A stretch of DNA of 64,000 nucleotides from Spirosoma utsteinense (GCF_014282275.1 NZ_VFIA01000026.1:1-64000), one strand, 5' to 3'. Positions 42,271-52,677 are shown, counted from the stretch's first letter. Numbers and translations are program-made. Notes: generated by a model not told the origin, from the sequence alone.

Positions 42271-45200
42271 TTACTTTTCCATCGGATGCTCTTTGAGCAA
42301 CTGGGTCGGCGAATAAAAGTCGGTCTTGCGTTCGGTAGCTGCCCTCACTTTCTTCACCTGATCGGGAGAAACCGCCGGGGCCGTATTGCCAAACGAATTT
42401 CGGACATAGGTCAGCACAGCGGCTACCTCATCGTCTTTGAGGAGCCCACCAAACGGGGTCATCGGCACCTGACCGGGATAGGTTTTGCCTACCACTTCAA
42501 TAGGGCCCATAACCCCTTTCAGCACTATTTTTATCAGCCGTTCTTCGTTGCCCGACACCCAGTTGGTACCCGTCAGGGGTGGAAAACCGGAAGCGGCCAG
42601 CCCTTTCCCATCGGCCTGATGGCAGGTTGTGCAGTAGCCTTCTTTGGCATAAATCTGTTTACCCATCGTATACAGAGCCAGCTCCTCGCCCTTCAGCGTC
42701 GACTTCACTACTTTTTCCGCCACCTTTTTTACCGGTACCCCGTTCAGGTGGGCAACGGCCGTTTCATGGGCATGTACCATCCACTCGTCGAGGGGCTTTT
42801 TAGCCGCTTCAGCCAGGACAGGCAACCCTTTTTCTTTGCCGATCCAGGAAGCCGCCACGATGGCCGCGAGCCGAACCCGGCTGTTGTCGTCCCGTGCCGC
42901 CTGCATCAGCAGATCGGCCTGGTTGGGAACCTGATGACCCGTATAACGCACCACCTGAACGGCAGCCGCCCGGGCGTGGTAGTCTTTGGCGTTGAGAACC
43001 TGTTTCAGCAACTTCTGGTCAACTTTATTCATACCCCAGCTCACCCATAATCCTTCCAGCAGGTGATGCTCGTAGCGGGGATCGGTCTTGTCCAGACTGG
43101 CCACCCAGGTATTCAGTCTGGCCAGCACCTGCGACGCATCCCGTCCGCGCAGTTCGCGCCGGGTCCGGTACCGGGTCCTGTATTCGGGCAGTTTCAGGTT
43201 GTTCAGCAGTTCGTCGATGCTGGCTCCGTCGATTTTAGCGGGTGTCACCAATGGCCTCGACGGGTAGGTAATCCGATATACCCGGCCATGCGAATGATCG
43301 CGCAGGGGGTCGCGGGCGTTGTGCTGCATGTGACCGATCAGGATGTTGTGCCAGTCGATCAGGTACAGCGACCCGTCCGGGGCGAACTCCATATCGACGG
43401 GCCGGAAGTTCCGGTCTTCACTCACGACCAGGTCGGCCCGGTGGCGGCTTTTGTAGCCGGTGCCGTCATCGACCAGGGTGTGTTCTTTCATGCCCAGAAA
43501 CCCAATGGTGTTGTTGATCAGGAAGTCGCCCTGAATATCGTCGGGGAAGTGGCGGCTCGACACAAACTCCAGACCGGAGGTAGGCCGCACCCGATGCGCT
43601 TCTTCCACTAACTGAACCGATTTGTGGGTAGCTTCGCCATAGCGCGGCAATACCGAACCGGGCATCATCCAGCGCACATCCGGGCTGGATGTCTCGGCAA
43701 AGAAGGGCTGCCCCCAATCATCGAACGCAATACCCCACGGATTTGGAATAGACAGTTGCGCCGTCCGCTCCAGTTTATGAAGCTGGGGGCTATAGCGGTA
43801 AAATCCGCCGTTGGTAGCCCGAACGGGACCGTAGGACGTTTCTACGTTGGTGTGCAGAAATACGCCTTCGCCCGAGTAGATAGCACCGGAGGGGTCGACG
43901 CAAAAGGCGTGGCTATTGTGGTGGGTGTCGTGATCGTCGTACCCGCTCAGGAGGATCTCCCGTTTGTCGGCCCGGTCGTCGCCGTTGGTGTCGGTCAGCA
44001 GCTTCAGGTTGGTACCCTGCGAGACGTACACGCCTTCTTTCGCAATTTCGAAACCAAGTGGCAGGTGAAGACCATCGGCAAAAACGGTTTGCTTGTCGGC
44101 TTTGCCGTCGTTGTTGGTATCTTCCAGAATAAGGATTTTGTCGTTCGGCTTGGCATCACCCGGTTTGTAATGCGGGTAGCTGGGCATGACCGCCACCCAC
44201 AGCCGGCCTTTGCCATCGAACGACATCTGCATGGGTTTGGCCAGATCCGGAAACTCTTCTTCCGACGCAAACAGCTCGATTTTATACCCCTGCGGCACCT
44301 TTAGCTTGCTCAGGGCTTCCTGCCCGTACAGGTACTGCAGGCTACCGTTCTTCTCCGGGTTGAAATTGGTTTTTACCGGCGGGAGTGGCCTCGTCCGCTT
44401 GTCGGCAGCGGCCAGATCCATTTTTTCGCCTTTCGAAGCCGCCAGCCAAACCGCCGTATCCCGGATGGCAGTCAACTCACGGATCTTTTCAATTTCGGCC
44501 GGGTAGTTGTCCGGCCCGAAGGGATTGTACCGCCGGCCGTACACATGAACGCCATTGGGAACTTTAATATCGTTATGCCACATCCAGTTCTTTTCCAGCA
44601 CGGCCGCCTGCACCAGTTCCCGGTTAGTCCCGGCTTTGGGGGCGGTCTTGCCAAACACCTGATCGGCCAGCAGTACCCCTAGTTTTTTATACCCTTCTTC
44701 GTTCAGTTGAGAGCCGTCGATGGTAAGCGGTTCGGCACTGCTTTCGTACCACTGCTGAGACGGCGTAAAGGCGTCGACGAAGAGCACCTTGTTCTGTTCG
44801 GCAACCTCCTGCATCACCTTCGTGTAGAGCGACAGGTTCTGGTTCTCTTTTTTACCGTTCGGCAGATCATACAGGGACGAAAGGTCCTCGAAGGCAATAG
44901 GTGATACGATGGCCAGTTGCGGAGCGGTAGTCCCGTTGTATTTCTGGCTCAGCGTCCATTTGATAAAGGCATCCAGTTCAGCCTTGTAATTGGCAAGTCC
45001 TTCCCGGCCCTGGAACGACTCATTATACCCGAAGAACGCCACGATCACATCGGGTTTCAGGCGGGCAAGCCACTGGTCGGGCGTATCGAAATGACCTTCG
45101 CTCTCGGAGTTTTTGGCCAGCTCGGTCTGAAATTTCTCGGCACCGGGAAACGCCCACGGCAGGTTGCGGCTGGCGTGGGGTCTGAATCCCGGCGTATCGC

Positions 45201-45441
45201 CCCCGTCGCACATGTTGCGGATGAAGAGCGACTGCTCAGGATAGCGCACCTGCATTTCGGTTTCGAAATGGCCGTAGTTCATCATCCTCGATCCCAGGTT
45301 GTTGCCCAGCAGAACGATGCGCGACCCCTTGGACAGGGGCAGCGATTGAAATTCATTTACCTGAAAAGCACTCCCGGCAATAAGCAGAAATCCCGCTGCG
45401 AGGAGCCACCCTCCAAATCTGTTTCTCTTCGGCTGAATCAT
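42271..45441 (-). CDS. SGNH hydrolase-PVC-type propeller-HEAT-cytochrome c fusion, exported
   Basis: This 1056-residue periplasmic protein has four parts. A hydrophobic signal (about residues 8-28) is followed by an SGNH/GDSL-like domain (35-270; LLGNNLGSRMMNYGH, FFGYNES). A PVC-type beta-propeller (365-730) carries repeats such as ILEDTNNDGKADKQTVF and LTDTNGDDRADKR. A HEAT-like helical region (760-920) precedes a cytochrome c domain with CTTCH at 937-941 and a probable axial Met994 in VPMTPF. The SGNH block reads GNNLG where many members have GDSL, so esterase activity is uncertain. The covalent haem suggests electron acceptance from a periplasmic sugar dehydrogenase. It follows ThuA by 51 bases. 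Confidence 0.88.
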   Translation of the reverse strand: MIQPKRNRFGGWLLAAGFLLIAGSAFQVNEFQSLPLSKGSRIVLLGNNLGSRMMNYGHFETEMQVRYPEQSLFIRNMCDGGDTPGFRPHASRNLPWAFPGAEKFQTELAKNSESEGHFDTPDQWLARLKPDVIVAFFGYNESFQGREGLANYKAELDAFIKWTLSQKYNGTTAPQLAIVSPIAFEDLSSLYDLPNGKKENQNLSLYTKVMQEVAEQNKVLFVDAFTPSQQWYESSAEPLTIDGSQLNEEGYKKLGVLLADQVFGKTAPKAGTNRELVQAAVLEKNWMWHNDIKVPNGVHVYGRRYNPFGPDNYPAEIEKIRELTAIRDTAVWLAASKGEKMDLAAADKRTRPLPPVKTNFNPEKNGSLQYLYGQEALSKLKVPQGYKIELFASEEEFPDLAKPMQMSFDGKGRLWVAVMPSYPHYKPGDAKPNDKILILEDTNNDGKADKQTVFADGLHLPLGFEIAKEGVYVSQGTNLKLLTDTNGDDRADKREILLSGYDDHDTHHNSHAFCVDPSGAIYSGEGVFLHTNVETSYGPVRATNGGFYRYSPQLHKLERTAQLSIPNPWGIAFDDWGQPFFAETSSPDVRWMMPGSVLPRYGEATHKSVQLVEEAHRVRPTSGLEFVSSRHFPDDIQGDFLINNTIGFLGMKEHTLVDDGTGYKSRHRADLVVSEDRNFRPVDMEFAPDGSLYLIDWHNILIGHMQHNARDPLRDHSHGRVYRITYPSRPLVTPAKIDGASIDELLNNLKLPEYRTRYRTRRELRGRDASQVLARLNTWVASLDKTDPRYEHHLLEGLWVSWGMNKVDQKLLKQVLNAKDYHARAAAVQVVRYTGHQVPNQADLLMQAARDDNSRVRLAAIVAASWIGKEKGLPVLAEAAKKPLDEWMVHAHETAVAHLNGVPVKKVAEKVVKSTLKGEELALYTMGKQIYAKEGYCTTCHQADGKGLAASGFPPLTGTNWVSGNEERLIKIVLKGVMGPIEVVGKTYPGQVPMTPFGGLLKDDEVAAVLTYVRNSFGNTAPAVSPDQVKKVRAATERKTDFYSPTQLLKEHPMEK

Positions 45442-45492
45442 GACGATTGGTAAGAATAGTAGCTGAAATAGGTGAGCGGTCCACCAATCCGG

Positions 45493-46410
45493 TCAGGACT
45501 TGCTGGGGTGGCCATAGGGAACGTTGATCGCCAGCGGCCCTTTCCAGCGGTCGGCACCGCGGCTTTTGGGAACCGGCTTACCCAGTTCCCAGTGAATGGC
45601 ATTGATCACGAGCCGCTGAAACGACTCTACCCGAAAATCTTCCGGATGGCCCAGCGTGGTCATGAAGGCTTTGCCGCCCCACTGGTTCTGCCACGTCCAG
45701 GCTACCGGGTTGTCGATAGCGGGCTTATCGGGATTGACCGATTTGCCCATCAGCAGCGGCACAGCCCCTTTGGCCGGGTAGTCGGGCAGGACGCGGTACA
45801 GCCACGACGACGCGTGAAAACTCGGCTCCACGCCCGTCAGGATGGGGTGTTTGGCCGCTTCGGGAATGACCGTAACGTCGGTGGTGCTTTTGTGGCCGTA
45901 GTGCGTATGTTTGGCGTCGCCACCCCAGCCCGGCGGGGCACCAAACGCGAACTCCCCAAACGCATTCCACCGTTTACGCTCGTCGCCGTCGGGGAAGTTA
46001 AACGCGTGGGTAGTGGTGCGAAAGCCCATAACGGGTTTACCCGACTTGAGGTATTCGTCGATGAACGTGAGCTGCTCCTGCGGCAGCAGCCGCCAGCGGA
46101 GATAAAACACGGCCAGATCAGCCTCTTTGAGAACTTCCAGACCAGGAATATCTTTCTCGCCATTGTAGTCGGGAGCGGCTTTCAGGACCTTCGTGCGCAT
46201 ACCGTAGTTCTTTTCCAGCTCGGCGGCAATCAGCGGCAGGGTCAGCTCACCACTGTATTCATGGTCGCCGGTGACGAAGACAACATAGGGTTTATTGACA
46301 CCCGTAGTCGCTGTGTGGGCTAGCCGGGCAAAGGCATCGGTCCAGTTTAGGGAGATGGGAGCCAGCAGGGCGGCCGCCTGTTGAAGAAAAACTCGGCGTT
46401 TAGTTCTCAT
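45493..46410 (-). CDS. ThuA domain-containing protein, Tat-exported
   Basis: The 305-residue product is a ThuA-like (trehalose utilisation) protein with a class I glutamine-amidotransferase-like fold. The N-terminus KRRVFLQQAAALLAPI is a twin-arginine signal, so it should be exported folded to the periplasm. Domain segments include VVFVTGDHEYSGE, LAVFYLRWRLLP and KPVMGFRTTTHAF. Rhizobial ThuA acts with the Gfo/Idh protein ThuB on disaccharides through 3-keto intermediates. Here it precedes the cytochrome fusion gene and follows SusD by 141 bases, supporting a role in the same sugar pathway. Confidence 0.88.
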   Translation of the reverse strand: MRTKRRVFLQQAAALLAPISLNWTDAFARLAHTATTGVNKPYVVFVTGDHEYSGELTLPLIAAELEKNYGMRTKVLKAAPDYNGEKDIPGLEVLKEADLAVFYLRWRLLPQEQLTFIDEYLKSGKPVMGFRTTTHAFNFPDGDERKRWNAFGEFAFGAPPGWGGDAKHTHYGHKSTTDVTVIPEAAKHPILTGVEPSFHASSWLYRVLPDYPAKGAVPLLMGKSVNPDKPAIDNPVAWTWQNQWGGKAFMTTLGHPEDFRVESFQRLVINAIHWELGKPVPKSRGADRWKGPLAINVPYGHPSKS

Positions 46411-46551
46411 GAAGGGCAGTTCGATACAGTTGACGCGTACTTCCAGGGTAAGGCAATTTCGGGCAGAATTTACTTAATTGATGAGAACAGCCCCCAATCC
46501 GCTACCCGCTGAGCACCAAACACCCGCGTGTAACGAACCGGGAGCGCCCCT

Positions 46552-48057
46552 TCAGTAGCCTGTATTCTGCTTTAGCCTGCTGTTATTTCGGATTTCGGCC
46601 GTTGGTATGGGAAACAACAGTTCCCGCTCTTTCAGGACAGGCCCATAGGAGAATTTATGGCCAACAAAGCTGTCGAACCCTTTGGTCGACACGTTAAACG
46701 CTTTCCGGAGCCTCGCCATATCGAACCAGGTCTTGTTCTCGAAACTCAGTTCATACCAGCGTTCTTTCCAGATCGACTCCCTCAACTGCTCTTTCGTCAA
46801 ACCCACCAGATCGGGCAATTTGGCCCGTTTTCTAATGGCGTTAACGGCGGCATACCCATCGGCCGTTGGTCCCGACACTTCGTTGGCCGCTTCGGCATAG
46901 GTAAGCAACACCTCGGCATAGCGGATCAACGGCCAGTTCAAATCGCTGTTCGCCGTAGTCAGGTGTGCCTGCGTATCGAAGTGCTTGTAGATATAATACC
47001 CACCCAGGTCGACCAGGGCTGCGCGGTCGCTGCTGAGCGAATAGTTCCGGTAGTAGAACTGCTTCTCCTGCGCCCGCAGATCCCCTTTTTCGTATGACTC
47101 GACAAACTCTTTGTTGGCAAAAATAGCCCCCGTCTCGTCCGAGTAAGCCGATATGCCCTGGTTATAGGGGATGATGGACGTCTGCCAGCCCGACGGCTGA
47201 ATGTTGGTAGCAAACTGAACCATGAAGATGTTTTCCCCTACGTTCTTTTTCGCCGGACTGTGCAGGTCGTCGTAGGTTGGGAACAGGCTGTACTGGTTAG
47301 CGGCTATGACCTCGCTGGCCTTGTCGGCGGCTTTCTTGAAATACTCAGCCCCTTTTTGCAGGGGGTAGCCTGCCATCGTCAGGTACACACTGGCGAGTAG
47401 GGACTTTACGGCCCCGGTAGAAACCCGGCCGGATGGGTCGGCAAACGGCAACCCGGCCGATTCGGCCGCTGTCAGGTCATCGACAATTAGTTTGTAGACG
47501 TCTTCCTCGGCTGCCTGGTCGGGATAGAGCGTCGTCGATGCCAGTTCGACCGGCTCCGTAATAAGGGGGACTTTCCCGAATATCCGGACGAGATTAAAGT
47601 AGTAGTGAGCACGCAGGAACCGGGCTTCGCCGAGCGACTTCTTTTTGGCCACTTCATCCATGGCGATGCCCGGCAGTCTGGCGATGACCAGGTTGGCGTT
47701 GCCAATCCCTTTGTAGCTGGCCACCCAGTATACCCGGCTATATTCATTGTCGGAGGTGTTGACCAGGTTCCTGACGAAGATACTGTTCTGGGCCTGCCCC
47801 AACTCGGTATTGGCCAGTCCGGTCCCGAATTCAAGCATCATCCAGGGCGCTCCACCGAAGCCGCCCCCCGTCGTTGTTTTCAGGTTTTCGTAAATGGAGT
47901 TGACGGCACTAGTCGCGTGTTCGGGTTTCGTGAAGTAATTATCTACGGTGAAATTCGATTTGTCGGTTTCTTCCAGGAAGTCGGAACAGCCCGATCCGCC
48001 CGTAACCAGTGCCGCCACGAGCAGCCACTTCATCGTGATGTGTATCGTCGTTTTCAT
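46552..48057 (-). CDS. RagB/SusD-family nutrient-binding outer-membrane lipoprotein
   Basis: This 501-residue lipoprotein (lipobox LVTGGSGC, mature Cys about residue 24) is the SusD partner of the adjacent SusC transporter. TPR-like helices early in the protein (ARFLRAHYYFNLVRIFGKVPL) and the C-terminal SusD signature (ESIWKERWYELSFENKTWFDMARL, RNNSRLKQNTGY) are clear. It binds a glycan or peptide at the cell surface and lids the SusC barrel. I use the ATG at 48057, which gives a proper lipoprotein signal; an upstream ATG at 48087 adds ten residues. It starts 19 bases after the SusC stop. Confidence 0.94.
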   Translation of the reverse strand: MKTTIHITMKWLLVAALVTGGSGCSDFLEETDKSNFTVDNYFTKPEHATSAVNSIYENLKTTTGGGFGGAPWMMLEFGTGLANTELGQAQNSIFVRNLVNTSDNEYSRVYWVASYKGIGNANLVIARLPGIAMDEVAKKKSLGEARFLRAHYYFNLVRIFGKVPLITEPVELASTTLYPDQAAEEDVYKLIVDDLTAAESAGLPFADPSGRVSTGAVKSLLASVYLTMAGYPLQKGAEYFKKAADKASEVIAANQYSLFPTYDDLHSPAKKNVGENIFMVQFATNIQPSGWQTSIIPYNQGISAYSDETGAIFANKEFVESYEKGDLRAQEKQFYYRNYSLSSDRAALVDLGGYYIYKHFDTQAHLTTANSDLNWPLIRYAEVLLTYAEAANEVSGPTADGYAAVNAIRKRAKLPDLVGLTKEQLRESIWKERWYELSFENKTWFDMARLRKAFNVSTKGFDSFVGHKFSYGPVLKERELLFPIPTAEIRNNSRLKQNTGY

Positions 48058-48076
48058 AGTACCAGTTTTGAATGGG

Positions 48077-51000
48077 TTAAAGACCAATGTTCAGACCAAC
48101 CATAAAGACCCGGGGCTTGGGATAATCGTAGAGTGCTACGCCCTGATCGAAGGCGCTACCCGACGTAGATACTTCCGGATCGTAGCCTACGTATTTTGTT
48201 GACAGGAAGAAATTCTGCACCGACGCATAGGCCCGTAGCCGGCTCAGCTGGAGCTTGTTGATCACGTTGGGTGAGAAGTTATAGGCCAGCAGCAGGTTCC
48301 TGCCCCGGATGAACGACCCGTCCTGCACCCGGTGGGTGTCTTCGTTGGTGTTATAACCCGCCGAAACTGGTCTGAACTGGGCAATAGGGGTATTTTGGTT
48401 CTCCGGCGTCCAGGCGTTCAGCACGGTTTTGAAACTGTTGGCGATTCCCTGACGATCTTCGGCCGAGTGCTGGCTTCTGAACAGCACGTCGTTGCCATAC
48501 ATGAACTGCAAATCGAGGGTGAGGTCGAAGTTTTTGTATTTGAAGGTGTTCAGCAGAGTGCCAAATCCGTCGGGAATTCCTTTTCCGATGATGACCCGGT
48601 CTTTGTCGTTGATGACCCCGTCCTGGTTGACATCCTGATACTTTACGTCGCCCGGCTTTTTCAGGTATTTGGCGGCTTCCGTTTCTTCGGCCGTTCCCCA
48701 GGTTCCCTGATGTACAAATCCAAAGAAAGAACCAACCGGCTCCTGCTCACGCACCACCGTGTAGCCAACGAAGATGTCGGAGCCACCGGTCAGGGCGATG
48801 ACTTTGTTTTTGTTGAACGATATATTGAAGGTGGTATTCCAGGAGAACCCGCCCCGGTTGACGTTGACGCTGTTGATAGCCAGCTCAAGGCCCCGGTTTT
48901 CCATACTGCCTACATTCTTGGAAACCGTCTCATACCCGCTGCTATACGGAACCGGGGCGCTCAGCAGCATATCCGTAGTCAGCTTGCGATACAGATCCAT
49001 CTCCAGCGACAGCCGGTTCTGAAACAGACCGAGTTCGATACCGGCATCGACCTGATGCGTTTTCTCCCAGCGCAGGTCCGGATTGGCCAGCCGCCCGGTT
49101 CCGACGCCAATGGCCCGCGAGCCCCCAAAAATTACCGAGTAGTTGCTCATGCCGGCCAGCGCCTGATAGGCGGTTATTTCCGAGTTGCCGGTTACGCCGT
49201 AGCTGGTGCGTATTTTCAGGTTCGAGACCGGCCGCACGTTTTTCATGAAGTCCTCCTCGATTACGCGCCACGCCAGCGCAGCCGACGGGAAGAACGCATA
49301 CCGGTTGGCCGACCCGAACTTCGACGATCCATCGACGCGCCCGGTCAGCGTCAGCAGGTATTTATCCTTTAGCCCGTAGTTTACCCGGCCGAAGTATGAG
49401 TTCAACCCGTAGCCAACGGCCGACGAGGTAGGTGCCTGAGGAACCGACCCTGCGCCCAGGTTATTGTAGCGAAAATAGTCATCCTGAAAATTCTGGGTAG
49501 CAGCCCGGCTCATAAACCGGTCGACATGCTGCCAGGCCAGGCCCAGCAGACCCGTAACCGAATGCTGCTGCGCAAATCGTTTGTTATAGGTCAGGTAGTT
49601 CTCGAACTGCCAGGAGTTATGCCGCTCGTTGGTGACGCTGGCCGTACCGCCCTGGTTGCGGGATATGTAGTTGAGCGTACGACCCGCATATTCATCCGTC
49701 TCCTGATTGATCACGTTGGTGCCGAGGGTCGTGCGCAGTTCGAGGTCTTTGGTCAGGTTGATGTTGGCATACACGTTTCCCAGCATGGTTTGGGTCTTCA
49801 CGTAGAAAAAGCGCTCCTTCAAAATATTGATCGGATTACCGCCCCCTTCCATACCGGGGTAGTCTTCATTACCAGCCCACCGGCCGTCGGGGTACTTCAC
49901 CGGAATGATGGGCAGCGCTTCCAGCACCTGCCGCATTGCAATGATCCCACCGGCTCCCAGCGGATCGACCTGATTCTCGTTCTGATCGTTATAGCTGAGC
50001 GTTCCGCCTACCTTGATCCAGTTTTTGATCTGGCTGTCGAACACGAACCGGCCGGCATAACGCTTCAGGTACGACTCCTTAACCAGCCCATTCTCATTCC
50101 GGTAGCCGAGGTATACGCCGTAGCTATCCTTGGCATTGCCGCCCGAAAAAGACAGCTGATGGTTCTGGGTAAAGGCTCTCTGAAACGTTTCGTCCTGCCA
50201 GTCGGTATCGTAGAGCGGATTGCCACTGGCATCGAACAGCAGCGGGTTGGTCCGCTTGGTTCGAGGATCTTTGTACTTGCCCCCGGCCCACCCGACAGGA
50301 TCATACTTCTGGGCATTCTGATAGGCAATGTCTTCTACCTGCAGGAATTCCCGGGAGTTCAGCAGGGGAATTTTGCGGGGCAGTACCCCAACGCTGAAGT
50401 CGGTATCGTACGTGATACGCCCGCCCGTTTGGCTGCCCCGCTTGGTCGTTACCAGAATAACGCCGTTAGCACCCCGGGCACCGTAAATGGCCGTTGCCGA
50501 TGCATCTTTCAGCACTTCGATACTGGCAATGTCATTCGGGTTGATGAAATCAATGGGCGTACTGCCATTGGTCAGTCCGGACGCGTTCAGGATAACCCCA
50601 TCGATAACATACAGCGGGTTGTTGGCAACGCTCACGGATGTATTTCCCCGGATGCGAATGTTCGACCGCCCTCCGGGCCGGCCCGAGTTGACTGACACGT
50701 TGACCCCCGTGATGCGGCCGGCCAGTCCCTGGTTGAGCGAAGCGGCCGGCCGCTCCATCAGGACGTCGGCTTTTACCGTACCCACCGCTCCCGTCAAATC
50801 CGATTTCTTCTGAACCCCGTAGCCCACGACGACAACTTCGTTCAACGTTTTATCGTCGGGAGCCAGCTGCACATCTACCGTCGTACGATTGCCGACGGTG
50901 ACTTCCTGGTTAAGGTATCCTACAAATGAAAAAACCAGTATGGTAGCCGCAGCGCCCGCTTCATCGGGAATGGTCATCTTGTAGCCACCCCCGGCGTCGG

Positions 51001-51577
51001 TGGTGGTGCCCCGCGTGGTGCCTTTGATCACCACACTCACCCCCGGCAGTACCTCGTCGGTTTCACTTTTTACGGTACCCGTAATGCTTCGATCGGCCAC
51101 CACAGTGATAGCGGGTCTAACCTCTTTCAGGCTTCGGTCGGCCAGTAAAGACTGGCGGCTATCGGGCATCGGCAGTTCTGGTTCTGGTAGCCGTTCATCG
51201 GTATCCGCTACTTTTCTGGGTTTTTTACTGCCAACGATCAGGTATGAGTTCGTATTTACTTTTTTGTAGCGCAGCCCCAGCGGGCTCAGTACGTTATCCA
51301 GATTTTTTTCGAGCGATGCCTTCACGTTGACCGTCTCGATCGGCACCGGCAGTCCTTCTACTGCACGGAGTTCGAAGAGGATATTGACACCATACCGGCT
51401 GTTGAGATCGGCTAGCACATCTTTAAGCTGACGAACGTTTGCATTGACAGGCTGAGACGGGTTTTGCCGCACGTTACTGGCCAGGATAACTGACTGGGAC
51501 CAGCCTGGCTGTATACCTAAAAGCAATAGCAGGAGAGAGACCCCTGCTTTCAGGGATCTGAGTAGATACTTTTCCAT
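48077..51577 (-). CDS. SusC/RagA-family TonB-dependent transporter with STN domain
   Basis: The 1166-residue outer-membrane protein has a signal peptide (ending GWSQS), an STN domain (about residues 40-115), a carboxypeptidase-like beta-sandwich (160-245; ITGTVKSETDEVLPGVSVVIKG), a plug domain with RGNTSVSVANNPLYVIDG and the SusC signature VLKDASATAIYGARGANGVILVTTK, then a 22-strand barrel to the C-terminus. The STN domain indicates signalling to the FecR-type protein encoded next to it. It imports the bound substrate with TonB energy. It is 28 bases downstream of the fecR-like gene and 19 bases upstream of susD. Confidence 0.95.
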   Translation of the reverse strand: MEKYLLRSLKAGVSLLLLLLGIQPGWSQSVILASNVRQNPSQPVNANVRQLKDVLADLNSRYGVNILFELRAVEGLPVPIETVNVKASLEKNLDNVLSPLGLRYKKVNTNSYLIVGSKKPRKVADTDERLPEPELPMPDSRQSLLADRSLKEVRPAITVVADRSITGTVKSETDEVLPGVSVVIKGTTRGTTTDAGGGYKMTIPDEAGAAATILVFSFVGYLNQEVTVGNRTTVDVQLAPDDKTLNEVVVVGYGVQKKSDLTGAVGTVKADVLMERPAASLNQGLAGRITGVNVSVNSGRPGGRSNIRIRGNTSVSVANNPLYVIDGVILNASGLTNGSTPIDFINPNDIASIEVLKDASATAIYGARGANGVILVTTKRGSQTGGRITYDTDFSVGVLPRKIPLLNSREFLQVEDIAYQNAQKYDPVGWAGGKYKDPRTKRTNPLLFDASGNPLYDTDWQDETFQRAFTQNHQLSFSGGNAKDSYGVYLGYRNENGLVKESYLKRYAGRFVFDSQIKNWIKVGGTLSYNDQNENQVDPLGAGGIIAMRQVLEALPIIPVKYPDGRWAGNEDYPGMEGGGNPINILKERFFYVKTQTMLGNVYANINLTKDLELRTTLGTNVINQETDEYAGRTLNYISRNQGGTASVTNERHNSWQFENYLTYNKRFAQQHSVTGLLGLAWQHVDRFMSRAATQNFQDDYFRYNNLGAGSVPQAPTSSAVGYGLNSYFGRVNYGLKDKYLLTLTGRVDGSSKFGSANRYAFFPSAALAWRVIEEDFMKNVRPVSNLKIRTSYGVTGNSEITAYQALAGMSNYSVIFGGSRAIGVGTGRLANPDLRWEKTHQVDAGIELGLFQNRLSLEMDLYRKLTTDMLLSAPVPYSSGYETVSKNVGSMENRGLELAINSVNVNRGGFSWNTTFNISFNKNKVIALTGGSDIFVGYTVVREQEPVGSFFGFVHQGTWGTAEETEAAKYLKKPGDVKYQDVNQDGVINDKDRVIIGKGIPDGFGTLLNTFKYKNFDLTLDLQFMYGNDVLFRSQHSAEDRQGIANSFKTVLNAWTPENQNTPIAQFRPVSAGYNTNEDTHRVQDGSFIRGRNLLLAYNFSPNVINKLQLSRLRAYASVQNFFLSTKYVGYDPEVSTSGSAFDQGVALYDYPKPRVFMVGLNIGL

Positions 51578-51605
51578 ACAAGATAAAAGGTTGAATTAGT
51601 GAGGG

Positions 51606-52607
51606 TTAATGACTAATCAGTTGCACCCGGTTTTCCTGCCGGATGACGTTAACATTGAGGAGCTGGGAGATAGATTGTAGAAGCTGATCGGCATTTTCGG
51701 CTCGTAGCGAGCCGACCAGTACCCGTTGAGCCAGTTCGGGATCGTTGATCTCAACCTGTAGCCCATAGCTTTCTTCCAGCATATAAGCCACTTCGCGCAG
51801 GGGGGTCTCATCGAAAACAAAGCGTTTCTCACTCCAGGATGGCCGCCGTTCCGGTCGTTTGATGGTGTTAAGGGCGATGTGATTTTGCCGGTCGAGGGTG
51901 GCCAGTTGTCCCGGCTTCATCAACAACTGCCGGTGGGTAGCTCCTTCCTGATACTGGAGCCTGACGCGGCCTTTGTTCAACGCAACCCGAACACCCCGCT
52001 CGCGCGAAAAAACCGTAAAATCCGTGCCCAGCACAATCACATGCAGCCCTTTCTGCGTTTTAACGACAAATTTCTGATGGCTGGCTGTGTGTCTGACATC
52101 GAAGTTAGCCTCTCCCCTGAGCTTCACTTCCCGGGTGCTGTTTCCAAATCCCCAGCGCGGCACCCGCAGGCGGGAGTTGGCGTTCAGGCTTACCCGGCTT
52201 CCATCAGGCAGCTGCACCGATCGGGTTTCGCCATAAGCAGTCTCATAAGTGCGGTAGAGGAGCTGGTTGCGTCCCAGAAAAGCACAGATACCGAGCAGGA
52301 ACAGGACCGATGCTGCCATGAGCCACGACCTACTGAACCACTTCCGCCAATTCGACGTGAGCGGTACCGATTCGATATCCGATTCGTCAGCAGGGTTCCT
52401 GACCAGAAAATCAGCGTACCGTTGATAAGCGACTTCTGTCTGAGCAACGTACTGGGGGTGTTTGTTCTCCCACTCTTCCAGCCACTCATAATAGGTCTCT
52501 TCGTTCGCTGTATGGCGCAGCCACTGGGCAATCCGTTCGCGCTGCAAGGGCGACGTTTTCCGGGCGAAGTGACTGAATATAAAGTCTTTGTCGATTTCTG
52601 ATTCCAT
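51606..52607 (-). CDS. FecR-family anti-sigma factor
   Basis: This 333-residue inner-membrane protein has a cytoplasmic N-terminal sigma-binding region (residues 1-90), a transmembrane helix (about 92-112), a periplasmic FecR domain (AYGETRSVQLPDGSRVSLNANSRL) and a C-terminal DUF4974 segment. It should hold the ECF sigma factor inactive until the STN domain of the SusC partner signals substrate binding. It lies between the sigma factor gene (70 bases) and the SusC gene (28 bases). Confidence 0.93.
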   Translation of the reverse strand: MESEIDKDFIFSHFARKTSPLQRERIAQWLRHTANEETYYEWLEEWENKHPQYVAQTEVAYQRYADFLVRNPADESDIESVPLTSNWRKWFSRSWLMAASVLFLLGICAFLGRNQLLYRTYETAYGETRSVQLPDGSRVSLNANSRLRVPRWGFGNSTREVKLRGEANFDVRHTASHQKFVVKTQKGLHVIVLGTDFTVFSRERGVRVALNKGRVRLQYQEGATHRQLLMKPGQLATLDRQNHIALNTIKRPERRPSWSEKRFVFDETPLREVAYMLEESYGLQVEINDPELAQRVLVGSLRAENADQLLQSISQLLNVNVIRQENRVQLISH

Positions 52608-52677
52608 GTTCTGTTGATGTGGTTTCCAGCCGCTATCCTCCCGGTGACTTCCTGACTACTGATTTGCCGCTACGACA

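Noticed and set aside
49526-50695. 389-residue plus-strand open frame opposite the SusC gene
   Set aside because: Antisense shadow of a strongly supported outer-membrane transporter gene.
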